This document shows positions 12,731-23,037 of a DNA stretch of 64,000 bases, piece by piece (within the stretch, counting starts at the first letter, position 1; each line of letters begins with the position of its first letter). Location of the stretch: NCBI RefSeq assembly GCF_038502225.1, contig NC_091298.1, forward strand, positions 29,102,295-29,166,294, written 5' to 3'. The stretch comes from Cherax quadricarinatus (lineage: Eukaryota; Arthropoda; Malacostraca; Decapoda; Parastacidae). A program made the translations under genes and the position numbers. The notes beneath the pieces were generated by a model. That model searched no databases. It had not been told where the DNA came from and saw only the letters and a list, made by a program, of their open reading frames with translations.

Positions 12731-15455
12731 CAGGATACCAGATCATGAGGAAAGATAGAAGGGGCAGGGGGGGAGGTGGGGTTGCTCTGCTCGTAAAAAA
12801 CAGATGGAAATTCGAGAAAATGGAAGGAATAGATGAGACGGGAGAAAGAGACTACATAGCAGGTACACTTCAGTCTGGGGAACACAAAGTGGTCATTGCA
12901 GTGATGTATAATCCACCACAGAACTGCAGGAGGCCAAGAGAGGAATATGAAGAGAGCAACAGAGCAATGGTGGTCACACTTGCTGAGGTGGCAAGAAAAG
13001 CTCACTCCAGCAGAGCAAAGTTGCTGGTTATGGGAGATTTCAACCACAGGGAGATTGACTGGGAAAACCTGGAGCCACATGGGGGTCCCGAAACATGGAG
13101 AGCCAGGATGTTGGACTTGGTGCTGGAAAACCTCATGCACCAACATGTTAAGGACACTACCAGAGTGAGAGGGGAGGATGAACCAGCAAGATTGGACCTT
13201 GTGTTCACCCTGGGCAGCTCAGATATTGAGGACATCAAGTATGAGAGTCCCATAGGAGCTAGCGACCACGTGGTTCTGTGCTTTGAATACATAGTAGAGC
13301 TGCAAGTGGAGAGAATAACAGGAGTTGAATGGGAAAAGCCTGACTATAAAAGAGGGGACTACATAGGGTTGAAGAACTTCCTGCGGGAGGTCCAGTGGGA
13401 CAGAGAACTGGCAGGAAAGCCAGTAAATGAAATGATGGAATATGTAACAACAAAATGCAAGGAGGCAGTGGAAAGGTTTATTCCCAAGGGCAACAGTAAC
13501 AACGGGAAGACCAGAACGAGCCCCTGGTTTACCCGACGATGTAAGGAGGCAAAAACAAAGTGCAATAGAGAATGGAAAAAGTACAGAAGGCAGAGAACAC
13601 ACGAAAATAGGGAGATCAGTCGCAGAGCCAGGAATGAGTACGCACAGGTAAGGAGGGAGGCCCAGCGACAGTATGAAAATGACATAGCACCGAGAATCAA
13701 GACTCACCCGAAACTGTTGTATAGCCACATCAGGAGGAAGACAACAGTCAAAGACCAGGTGATCAGATTAAGGACAGAAGGTGGAGAACTCACAAGAAAT
13801 GATCAGGAGTATGTGAGGAGCTGAACAGGAGATTTAAGGAAGTTTTTACAGTAGAGACAGGAAGGGCTGTGGGAAGACAGCACAGAAGGGAACATCAAGA
13901 GGGAATATACCAACAAGTGTTGGATGACATACGAACAACTGAGGAGGAGGTGAAGAAGCTCTTAAGTGACCTTGACACCTCAAAGGCGATGGGACCGGAC
14001 ATCTCCCCATGGGTCCTTAGAGAAGGAGCAGAGATGCTGTGTGTGCCTCTAACCACAATCTTCAACACATCCCTTGAAACTGGGCAACTACCTGAGAAAT
14101 GGAAGACAGCTAATGTAGTCCCCATATTTAAGAAAGGAAACAGAAACGAGGCACTAAACTACAGACCTGTGTCTCTGACATGTATTGTGTGCAAAGTCAA
14201 GGAGAAGATTATCAGGAGGAGAGTGGTCGAACACCTGGAAAGGAACAAGATTATAAATGAAAACCAGCATGGGTTCATGGAAGGCAAATCTTGTATCACA
14301 AACCTCCTGGAGTTTTATGACAAGGTAACAGAAGTAAGACACGAGAGAGAGGGGTGGGTAGATTGCGTTTTCCTAGACTGCAGGAAGGCCTTTGACACAG
14401 TTCTCCACAAGAGATTAGTGCAGAAGCTGGAGGATCAGGCGCACGTAAAAGGGAGGGCACTGCAATGGATAAGGGAATACCTGACAGGGAGGCAGCAACG
14501 AGTCATGGTACGTGAAGAGGTATCACAGTGGGCGCCTGTTACGAGCGGGGTCCCACAGGGGTCAGTTCTAGGACCAGTGCTATTTTTGATATATGTGAAC
14601 GACATGATGGAAGGAATAGACTCTGAAGTGTCCCTGTTCGCAGATGACGTGAAGTTGATGAGAAGAATTAAATCGGACGAAGATGAGGCAGGACTGCAAA
14701 GAGACCTGGACAGGCTGGACATGTGGTCCAGCAACTGGCTTCTCGAATTCAATCCAGCCAAATGCAAAGTCATGAAGATTGGGGAGGGGCAAAGAAGACC
14801 GCAGACAGAGTATAGGCTAGGTGGACAAAGACTACAGACCTCACTCAGGGAGAAAGACCTTGGGGTGACCATAACACCGAGCACATCACCGGAGGCACAC
14901 ATCAACCAAATAACCGCTGCAGCATACGGGCGCCTGGCAAACCTGAGAATAGCGTTCCGATACCTTAATAAGGAATCGTTCAAGACACTGTACACTGTGT
15001 ATGTTAGGCCCATACTGGAGTATACAGCACCAGTCTGGAACACACACCTGGTCAAGCACGTCAAGAAGTTAGAGAAAGTACAAAAGTTTGCAACAAGGCT
15101 AGTCCCAGAGCTCAAGGGAATGTCGTACGAGGAAAGGTTAAGGGAAATCGGACTGACGACACTGGAGGACAGAAGGGTCAGGGGAGACATGATAACGACA
15201 TACAAGACACTGCGGGGAATAGACAAGGTGGACAGAGATAGGATGTTCCAGAGAGGGGACACAGAGACAAGGGGTCACAACTGGAAGCTGAAGACTCAGA
15301 CGAGTCACAGGGATGTTAGGAAGTATTTCTTCAGTCATAGAGTTGTCAGCAAGTGGAATAGCCTAGCAAGTGAAGTAGTGGAGGCAGGAACCATACATAG
15401 TTTTAAGAAGAGGTATAACAAAGCTCAGGAAGCAGAGAGAGAGAGGATCCAGTAG
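12731..15455 (+). pseudogene. Family A LINE (A6): ORF2 truncated in the endonuclease, one frameshift
   Basis: Begins after AC at the codons for GYQIMRKDRRGRGGGGVALL, within the AP endonuclease, and retains GDFNHREID and SDHVVL. One base is missing near 13810 (compare GATCAAGAGGTATG in A8), which shifts the frame. The second part reads from about 13811 to the stop at 15453-15455 and includes FLDCRKAFDTV, GVPQGSVLGPV and FADDVK (about 14638). Three bases are also missing near 14000, removing one Asn in PDNIS without changing frame. Its sequence is more divergent than the A5/A8 pair. Confidence 0.85.
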
Positions 15456-15529
15456 CGATCAGTGAAGAGGCGGGGCCAGGAGCTGAGTCTCGACTCCTTC
15501 AACCACAATTAGGTGAGTACAATTAGGTG

Positions 15530-15567
<38 letters not shown>

Positions 15568-15604
15568 AGCTGTGAGTCGACCCCTGCAACCACAATTAGG
15601 TAAC
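15456..15604. repeat. A6 3' UTR, (AC)n and micro-fragment
   Basis: Family-A 3' UTR with two AATTAGGTGAGTAC units, an AC tract (15533-15565), a micro-fragment of about 36 bases (15566-15601, AGGAGCTGTGAGTCGACCCC onwards) and a short AC remnant. Confidence 0.75.
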
Positions 15605-15972
15605 TATACACACACACAACAAAGTTAATGGAGGCAACAATGACAACGTTATAGGCCAACATGTGAAGGAAGCTACATAATGATTTGTATTTATAACTCA
15701 TTACAATTGTGACCAGGTGTGGACGTATCAGTGGCTCATTACTTTGTAATTTGTTCATGACTGTAACCATGTATAGGAGAGAGGCTGATTCATTACCTCT
15801 GTAACTTGCCATGATTGTGACCAGATCTACCTGGAGTTCATTACCCTTGTAACTATTTCAGCTATTATAACTTTGGGGTCCAGTACCTGGACCCATTATG
15901 TACCTTTGTAATCTTTTGACTACCGCCCACAGCATGGGTATGGGGTGTATAATAAAGATATTAAACTAACTG
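15605..15972 (+). mobile_element. Short interspersed repeat F, plus copy
   Basis: Non-coding repeat with the blocks TGACCAGGTGTGGACGTATC, GGGTCCAGTACCTGGACCC, CTACCGCCCACAG and the 3' end GGTGTATAATAAAGATATT. Two further copies lie on the minus strand at 32557-33010 and 39254-39546. AATAAAGATATTAAAC at the end looks like the terminus of a retroposon. No ORF or tRNA promoter boxes were seen, so the class is unknown; it may be the 3' part of a LINE or a SINE. Confidence 0.7.
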
Positions 15973-15975
15973 TTA

Positions 15976-15977
<2 letters not shown>

Positions 15978-16044
<67 letters not shown>

Positions 16045-16334
16045 CTTTATTTCTACAGGTACATGTACAAGGTATACAGTCCTACCTGACATCAGTGACA
16101 TACAACTATTTAGAAAGCCGCTTGTTAATCAGAGCATTTCGGGCAAATTAGGTCAGTTATGTCTCAGGATGCGACCCACACCAGTTGACTAACACCCTGG
16201 TACCCATATTATACTGATGGGTGAACAGTGACAGCAGGTGTCTTCAGGAAACACATACTGCTTCCACCCTTACCAAGGATCAACCCTCGGACCTCTGTGT
16301 GTAAGCTGACTGGGCTAGCACCCAGCTCATGAAT
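15978..16334 (-). mobile_element. tRNA-derived SINE S1, minus copy with (ATT)n tail
   Basis: On the minus strand it starts with a tRNA-like head (B-box-like GGGTTGATCCTTGG), continues through a body with ACTGGTGTGGGTCGCATCC and CCCGAAATGCTCTG, and ends in TACATGTACCTGTAGAAATA plus an (ATT)n tail (TAA repeat on the plus strand at 15978-16043). Two plus-strand copies at 17695 and 29203 share the same order. The 3' part probably derives from a LINE partner. Confidence 0.75.
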
Positions 16335-16795
16335 AAGCCAGCAAGACTAGATTAAATATTCAGTAAGCAAATCAGATATCTTTAGATGAAAATGATCACA
16401 TAGTGCTAGGATTTGTTTATTGAGTAGAAGTGGGACTGGTGAGGAAAATGGAAGAAGAGGACAGAGAGGCAGGTTACAGAAGAGGAGATGATGAAGGTAT
16501 GATGAATTTTCTGAGAGACGTTTAATGGTAAGGGAAACTGGAAGTCCAGACAGCCCAGGAGATGATGGGAAATGCTAGACAGTAAGGAGAGTTAAGGCAA
16601 AGATTTATACCAAACAAGAGAAGACACACAAAATAAAGAGAGCTAACGTTTCAGCCAAGCCTGTAGGGAATCCAGGGAGGAGGCCAAGAGAATGTGGAAG
16701 AAGCAGTGAGCAAAGCGGACAGAAGAAAACAGGGAAGCAAGCAAAAAAGCTAGGAACGCCTCTATGCATGAGTGGGAAGAGAAGTGTTCATATGT
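16335..16795 (+). pseudogene. Old decayed family-A-like ORF2 fragment (A')
   Basis: Recognisable only by alignment with A5/A6: CCAGCAAGACTAGATT for PARLDLVF, TCACATAGTGCTAGG for SDHVVL, a degraded RNFLQEVQWDRE block, and GCTAGGAACGCCTCTATGC for the ARNEYAQ region. It has several stops and indels. It covers the stretch between endonuclease and RT and is much older than the neighbouring A copies. Confidence 0.55.
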
Positions 16796-17694
16796 TCCTT
16801 CACACAATAGAAAGCTTCAACATCAGACAATGCCCATTAAAATCCAAACAGGTGATAACAAGGAGATTAAATGACCCATGGCTAACTGACAGCATCCTCA
16901 GGTTCAGTGACAAACAGCACATCTATGAGAAGCATAAATAAACAAATGTTAGACTTCATAACCAAATACAATCAATATCCTTGACCTATGTCAGTTTAGT
17001 TTCAGGGCGGGACGAAGCACCGATGATAGAATAATGAAAGTATTCAGCTCAGTCTGTTCCTCTCTTGAAAATAATTAATATCCAATGGGCCTCTTTATAG
17101 ACCTAAATAAAACAGCCTTCGATACATTAGATCACAACTTTCTGTTGATGCTGAAATTAGAACACCATGGAATAAGAGAACATTCTCTATCATCCATGAA
17201 ATTTTACTTGAGTGACAGACATCAGTATACTCGTATGACCGTTAATGCAAATTTTTCAGCAACACTCGTTCAATGTAAAAATTCAGTAAGGTAGTGTCCT
17301 GAACCCTCTGTGATTCCTCGTCTACATCAGCGACCTTCCTCATGCATCATAGGGAGTTGGACTAATTCTGTTGGCGGATGAGTCGTCACTTTTAGTACCG
17401 TCCACCTGCACTCATAAACACTGTTAACGCCGAACTTACAAAAAAATCTACTTGGGTCACAATAAACAAACTCACTCATAATACTACAAGACATCGTACA
17501 TAATGTTTGAGAGTGAAACTAAAAATTTTCATTTGAAAATAATTAGCAATACACCAGTCGGACGAAGGTAAATTTTGGGGAATACACATGGAGAGCAAAC
17601 TAAAATTTTCAGCACACACAGATCCAAAATACTTCTAAAAACATATCCAAAACAGTGGATATTCTCTCAAAAATAAGCTACTATATCCCTGTTC

Positions 17695-18014
17695 ACTAGC
17701 GCGATCGCTAGAGCACTCAGCTTAGCCTTACTGGGGACCGATCCCTCGGTACGGCTGGAAAACATTATGACGTATTTCCATAAGATACCTGTTGTCTCTG
17801 TTCACCCATCAGTAAAATGGGTATCTGGGTGTTAGTGGACTGGTGTGGGTCGCATCCTGGGACAAAACTGACCTAATTTACCCGAAATGCTCTGCATAAT
17901 AACCGGCTTTCTATATAGTAGTATGTCATTGATGTCAGCTAGACCTGTATACCTTGTACATGTACTTGTAGAAATAAAGATATTAATATTATTATTATTG
18001 TTATTATTACTACT
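17695..18014 (+). mobile_element. tRNA-derived SINE S1 inserted in B'
   Basis: The head GCTAGAGCACTCAGCTTAG followed by GGGACCGATCCCTCGGTACGG resembles tRNA A and B boxes of an RNA polymerase III promoter. The body has TGGTGTGGGTCGCATCCTGG and CCCGAAATGCTCTGC, and the tail TACATGTACTTGTAGAAATA ends in (ATT)n. B' coding homology stops just before it and resumes just after, which dates the SINE as younger than B'. Confidence 0.8.
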
Positions 18015-18154
18015 CTCTAATGTATCCACAGCTCACCTATGGTATCTCTGCTACCTGGGGATCAGCAACAGCTAATTATCTTGAACGTTTTGTTGCTCAG
18101 CAAAAATCAGATCTCAGAATAATCACTCATTCAAGCTGCAGGAAAAACACACAC

Positions 18155-18233
18155 ACACACACACAGAGCTGAGTGTGTGTGTACAGTTAGATGTGAGTAT
18201 AATTAGGCGAGTACACACACGCACACACACAAA
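18155..18233. repeat. AC-rich tract 5' of A10
   Basis: Two short AC tracts (18149-18166 and 18216-18233) with a GT-rich and AGATGTGAGTATAATTAGGCGAGTAC stretch between them that resembles a degraded family-A terminal repeat. A10 starts directly after it. Confidence 0.6.
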
Positions 18234-18542
18234 ATACTGCTTGGAATAGACAAGGTGGACAAAGACAGGATGTTCCAGAGAGGGGACACAGAAACAAGGG
18301 GTCACACTTGGAAGTTCAAGACCCAGATGAGCCAAAAGAATGTTAAGAAGTATTTCTTCAGTCATAGAGTTGTCAGGAATTTGAACAGTCTGGCGAGTGA
18401 GGTAGTGGAGGCAGGAACCATACATAGCTTTAAGACGAGGTATGATAAAGCTCATGGAGCAGGGAGAGAGAGGACCTAGTAGCGTTCAGTGAAGAGGTGG
18501 GGCCAGGAGCTAAGTCTCGACCCCTGCAACCACAATTAGATG

Positions 18543-18543
<1 letters not shown>
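18234..18543 (+). pseudogene. Family A 3' fragment A10
   Basis: Begins after AC at codons for ILLGIDKVDKDRMFQ, reads openly to the stop at 18477-18479 with KKYFFSHRVV, then has the 3' UTR ending AATTAGATGAGTAC. This is only the last 80 codons or so of ORF2, without any catalytic domain. It is inserted in the decayed B' element. Confidence 0.8.
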
Positions 18544-18588
<45 letters not shown>

Positions 18589-18608
18589 CTCTCTCTCTCT
18601 CTCTCTCT
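18544..18608. repeat. (AC)n(CT)n microsatellite after A10
   Basis: About 43 bases of AC followed by about 22 bases of CT. Confidence 0.9.
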
Positions 18609-18885
18609 AATTCAAAAGTTTAAATTTGCTAAACATACAAAATCTTCCCACTTTCTGCTGTGACTCCGGGACTCTCGGCTCAGACATCAACTCAGAGCTT
18701 AAACTCTATCTGGAGAGCTGCAACACAACACAATATAAGGAACAAGTATGTCTACATAAATAACCTGAACGTTTCGGTCATACTTGGTTCATATACAAGT
18801 CATAAGCTCCTCTCTTTTTTGTCTGGGTTATTTGTGTATTGTTCCAGTCACAGTATTGTGCCATTTTGTCCTTTATGATCAAGTA
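18609..18885. mobile_element. Hairpin-tailed repeat, degraded copy
   Basis: The segment from about 18757 contains ACGTTTCGGTCATACTTGG and then TAAGCTCCTCTCTTTTTTGT, GGGTTATTTGTGTATTGTTC and CAGTCACAGTATTGTGCC. The same series follows the perfect hairpin at 30667-30805. It interrupts B' homology. The first 130 bases match nothing else in the window. This type of GTTTCGGTCC repeat may derive from a Penelope-like terminal sequence; that is inference. Confidence 0.5.
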
Positions 18886-19275
18886 TCTCCTTGACATTCC
18901 AAGTGTATGTCTCAACCTGCTCAGAAACTACATTCAAATAAAAGGCCCAAAACTTTCAAACTCACTGTCTGAAAATGCCTAAAGTTCCTTATCTGCCAAC
19001 ATCTTTGCTAATATTGTTAAAAAGTTCCAATTAAATTTCACAAACGTTACATCCATTAACTGTCTGTACATTCTCATGTTTTTTATGTCACCACCTTTGT
19101 TCATTTACTCCATAAAATGCAGATCATTAAATTTATTTGTAATTGACCAGTTAGTCGTTCGCAGCCTGTCTCACTGTACCTGTGATTGTAGTGAATTACA
19201 CAAGTTATACCGAAGCTCAATACAAGCCTTGTGATTGGTTTGCCCGAAATGCATTGCATTATTTGTGACTTTCAT

Positions 19276-19760
19276 CTGTTTACCTGGAGTTTACCTGGAG
19301 AGAGTTCCGGGGGTTAACGCCCCCGCGACCCGGTCTGTGACCAGGCCTCATGGTGGATCAGAGCCTAATCAACCAGGCTGTTACTGCTGGCTGCACGCAA
19401 TCCAAGGTACGAGCCACAGCCCGGCTGGGCAGGTACCGACTTTAGGTGCTTGTCCAGTGCCTGCTTGAAGACAGACAGGGGTCTATTGGTAATCCCCCTT
19501 ATGTATGCTGCGAGGCAGTTGAACAGTCTCGGGCCCCTGACACTTATTGTGTTGTCTCTTAACGTGCTAGTGACACCCCTGCTTTTCATTGGGGGGATGT
19601 TGCATCGTCTGCCGAGTCTTTTGCTTTCGTTGTGAGTGATTTTCGTGTGCAAGTTTGGTACTAGTCCCTCTAGGATTTTCCAGGTGTATATAATCATGTA
19701 TCTCTCCCGCCTGCGTTCCAGGGAGTACATTTGTATCAAGTTATGTATCGAATTATGCAT
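19276..19760 (-). pseudogene. LINE family C: ORF2 C-terminus and 3' end
   Basis: On the minus strand about 130 codons remain, with YSLERRRERYMIIYTWKILE, SVRGPRLFNCLA and FKQALDKHLKSVPAQPG: the C-terminal domain of a CR1/Jockey-type ORF2. The coding part is followed by a GC-rich 3' UTR and two 11-bp units CTCCAGGTAAA (plus strand 19280-19301). There is no RT palm. The tandem terminal repeats resemble those of family A in design but not in sequence; CAGGTAAAC is also splice-donor-like. Confidence 0.7.
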
Positions 19761-19857
19761 ATCTACTGTAGCTTATCTGTATGACTTATAAGAAATAATA
19801 AACAAGTGTTATACATTACTGGCATTTTGAATGTCAATAAGTATGACGCATACGTCG

Positions 19858-19922
19858 TTCATCCCTCCGTCACCCTCCCTCCGTCACCCTCCCTCCGTCA
19901 CCCTCCCTCCGTCACCCTCCCA
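19858..19922. repeat. 16-bp tandem repeat CCCTCCCTCCGTCACC
   Basis: About four copies of a 16-bp pyrimidine-rich unit. Confidence 0.85.
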
Positions 19923-19927
19923 TGCCT

Positions 19928-20270
19928 CTTTTATTTTTTTTTTTTTTTTTTATACAGGGTTTGAAAATGTTAGGTTAAGGATCCCTAACTTTATTGACAT
20001 GCTAAGAGCTGTTACATGTATCAGCTCATTTGAAAGCATTTTCGTTGTTATGAAACATACAAGTAGGGAACAGGATGAAGTTGGAGCCATCTGGAGCCAG
20101 CATTTTCATTTGATCAACTGGCTTTATCTCGTTGATATTATGCTGTACGAATGTGTTCCAGACTGGAGTCATCCTGGGGATAAATAATCTCAGATGGAGT
20201 GATGTTCTGGAGAAGGGTACAGCCAGAGTGAAGTTGCTGCTTTCTGCCCGTCTTGTGGTATAGAAGCTTG
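19928..20270 (-). mobile_element. LINE family D 3' end, minus copy with poly(A)
   Basis: On the minus strand, coding-like sequence (AGACGGGCAGAAAGCAGC and on) is followed by a 3' UTR with TCAATAAAGTTAGGGATCC and a terminal oligo(A), seen as the T run at 19930-19951. The same segment occurs on the plus strand at about 21337-21620, so two family-D copies face each other. Confidence 0.65.
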
Positions 20271-20283
20271 CTTCACGCTGTCC

Positions 20284-20567
<284 letters not shown>

Positions 20568-20570
20568 GGA

Positions 20571-21645
20571 AGCCTTGGAGTATCTTCGAAAATAAGATAA
20601 GCGTAGTTCTCAAGGGGACAGAGTCAGCAAGACATACTGCTGGTGCCAATGTTCCACAGGAAAGTGTGCTTAGGCCATTGTTATGGAATGTCTATTTCAA
20701 TGACCTTGTTCATCTCATCCCAGAATCCTACGCATATGCAGAAGACTGTACTTTAACGTTTACTTTTCCAAGAGAGGAAATGCCAGTTGCTTTAAGTTAT
20801 TATCAATCATTAGCTTCCACCTATATCAACCTGGGGTAAACGATGGCAGGTCACATTTGTTTTACAGAAAACACAAATGATGATTGTCTCTAGGCAACAT
20901 GTTGGTAAGGCTGGAGAACTGGTAAGAATGAATTGGAAAGTGTTGGTACCCAGGAACGAGGCTGATATCCTTGGGGTGAAATTTGACTCCAAACTGACCA
21001 TGAAGAACCACGAACAAGGCTTACAGCACTTCGACTTGCATCTGTTCGATAGTAGAGATTGCAAGATTCTGTATGAGGCACAAGTACGCTCACACCGTGA
21101 GTATGTTCCACTTTCTTGGACCGTCTGTCCTCCGTGTCATCTGCGACTTCTTGACAGAAAAGAGAACAGAACAAGACGACTTATCTCTCGCCTGGACCGA
21201 GCCTGGATAGATCTGTCATTTCAGCAGAGCCTTCAACACCAGAGGAATGTGGGGGGGCCTTACTGTTATGTACAAGCCCACACTTGGCTTGTACAAGTGC
21301 CACACTTGGCTCCGCTCCGAGGACAGCTAGAAGTGAGCTTCTACACAACAAGACGGGCAGCAAGCAACAACTTCACTCTGCACCTTTCTCTAGAGCATCA
21401 CATCATCTGAGATCATTTATTCCCAGGATGATTTAAGTCTGGAACATGTTTGTAGAGTATAATGATATCAACGAAATAAAGTCAGATGATCAAATGGAAT
21501 AGCTGACCCATAGATGGCTCCAACTTCAATTTAGTTCCATCTTTGCATGTTTCATAACAAAAAAAAAATAAATTGATGTAGGTAAGAGGTCTTAGCTTGT
21601 GAATAAAGTTAGGAATCCTTACTCATCCTTACTCCTTACTTCATC
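20571..21645 (+). pseudogene. LINE family D reverse transcriptase remnant, plus copy
   Basis: RT palm homology is visible as NVPQESVLRPLLWNVYFNDL (20650-20710), where most LINEs have VPQGSVLGP, and YAYAEDCTL (about 20733), where the catalytic motif should be YADD. Frameshifts near 20839-20880 separate it from the downstream part (ADILGVKFDSKLTMKNHEQG, then a C-terminal region to about 21410). A 3' UTR with GAATAAAGTTAGGAATCC follows. The altered catalytic motif and frameshifts show it is inactive. Confidence 0.7.
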
Positions 21646-21652
21646 TCCACAG

Positions 21653-21706
21653 AACATGACCTTAAAACATTCCTAAGTGAGGCTGGACTAACAGAATCAG
21701 AGTAAA
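21653..21706 (+). CDS. LINE B1 ORF1, last 17 codons only
   Basis: Reads EHDLKTFLSEAGLTESE and stop. It aligns with the end of B2 ORF1 (ENDLSRFLRDTNLAENN at about 61708-61762). The match identifies where B1 is truncated and shows that ORF1 and ORF2 are about 1.3 kb apart in this family. Confidence 0.55.
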
Positions 21707-23037
21707 GTGCAGATAATACCCATAGTCCACCGTTAGTGTTATATTGTCATAAATTTGTGCCCCCCTAAAATTCTTATACCCCAACTACTTTTGATTGTCT
21801 TTGTTGTATTCAACGACCATTCTACCTCATAGTCTTAATTGTATTTAATATCTACAGAATCTATCTCCTTTTTTACAACTTACCACATCACTGTTCCATC
21901 TTATTTTTTTTATAAACTAACCATAACTTGTCTTCAATAATTCTACCTCACTTTAAAAAATACTCAATTGCCCAATTTTATTCTAAAATCCCTATTATTG
22001 CCCAATTTTACTTTAAACTATATTGATCAAACTTATTGTAAACTTCTTTTATTGACCATTTTTATTCCATACTTTTTAACCTAGTATTTTCAACTACAAC
22101 TTTTATATTATCCTGTCTACCATCTTACTAGCATATTATAACCAAGTCATTGCCATTTTTATTTTTATAATTTTTTTTATTATTATTTTGCTACCTTAAT
22201 TTGTGTATTTTATCCTGTCAATTTAAATCTAATTATACTCTAATTCTTGTAAACAACTTATATAAGACCTTAGTGCAATTACAATTGAGAGTCTTGTTCC
22301 TTTATTATATTATTAGATTAATCACAGTTTTACTCTAGCTCATTCTAGCTCAATACATAGTCAATACCAAATTCACTATACTAGACCATAGTGCAATTAC
22401 TAGTGAGAGACTGGTGCTATTTGTAATTTGTATTTTTATACTATTAGACTAAACCTAGTTGTACTATAGCTCTTTCTAGCTCAATACATAGTCAATACCA
22501 AATCCACTATATTAGACCATAGTGCAATTACTAGTGAGAGACTGGTGCTATTTTTAATTTGTATTTTTATATTATTAGATTAAATTCAGTTGTACCATAG
22601 CTCATTCTACCTCAAGACATAGTCAATACCAAATTCACTATATTAGACCATAGTGCAATTACTAGTGAGAGACTAGTGCTATTTTTAATTTGTACTTTTA
22701 TATTATTAGATTAAACCTATTGTACTTTAGCTCACTCTAGCTCAAAACATAGATTCCACAAAAGCCATTATTAGACCTTAGTGCAATTACAAGTGAGAGT
22801 CTTGTTCTATTTTTAATTTGTATTTTTATATTACTAGTTTATACCTAGTTGTACTTTAGTTCATTCCAGCACAACACATAGACAACATCAACTTCATTAT
22901 GTGTAGTAGTGACTATACTCTATATGACCAAAATACTCTAGCTATATACTTGTCCAAACTTCCTACCACTACAGATATCAGTAGTAGAACTCAACACACA
23001 ACTCAGGATATAAATAACCATAATTTAAACCTAGAAG
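21707..23037 (+). other. AT-rich inter-ORF spacer of B1
   Basis: About 1.33 kb of very AT-rich, non-coding sequence between the ORF1 and ORF2 frames. B2 has a homologous spacer at 62089-62897 (shared TTTATATTATCCT, CTACCATCTTACTA, TCAATTTAAATCTA). The distal half is the tandem array described separately. Its function is not known. Confidence 0.65.
22266..22905 (+). repeat. Tandem array of about five 118-131-bp units within B1
   Basis: Units start at GACC(A/T)TAGTGCAATTAC at 22266, 22384, 22515, 22646 and 22774. Each continues with GTGAGAG, TTTTTAATTTGTATTTTTAT, TAGATTAAACC and TAGCTCATTCTAGCTC. Three spacings are 131, 131 and 128 bp. B2 has only the beginning of the first unit, because its deletion starts there. 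Confidence 0.85.

Larger units (their letters stand above)
16796..19275 (+). pseudogene. Decayed family-B-like LINE (B'), interrupted by three insertions
   Basis: Fragments align in order with the intact ORF2 at 23038-25992: CCCATTAAAATCCAAACAG for CPIKTKQ, CCATGGCTAACTGACAGCAT for CPWLIST, LFIDLNKTAFDTLDHN (about 17085), a degraded VPQGSVL block (about 17285), a degraded LADES-like palm motif (about 17370), KFLGL-like and VGILSKI-like blocks to 17694, then YPYLTYAICAWGS-like sequence at 18020-18130 and KGPKIWN-like sequence at 18935. The 3' end carries TTGCCCGAAATGCATTGC (about 19241). Missing stretches are occupied by a SINE, a family-A tail and a hairpin-tailed repeat. Many stops; clearly dead. 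Confidence 0.65.
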
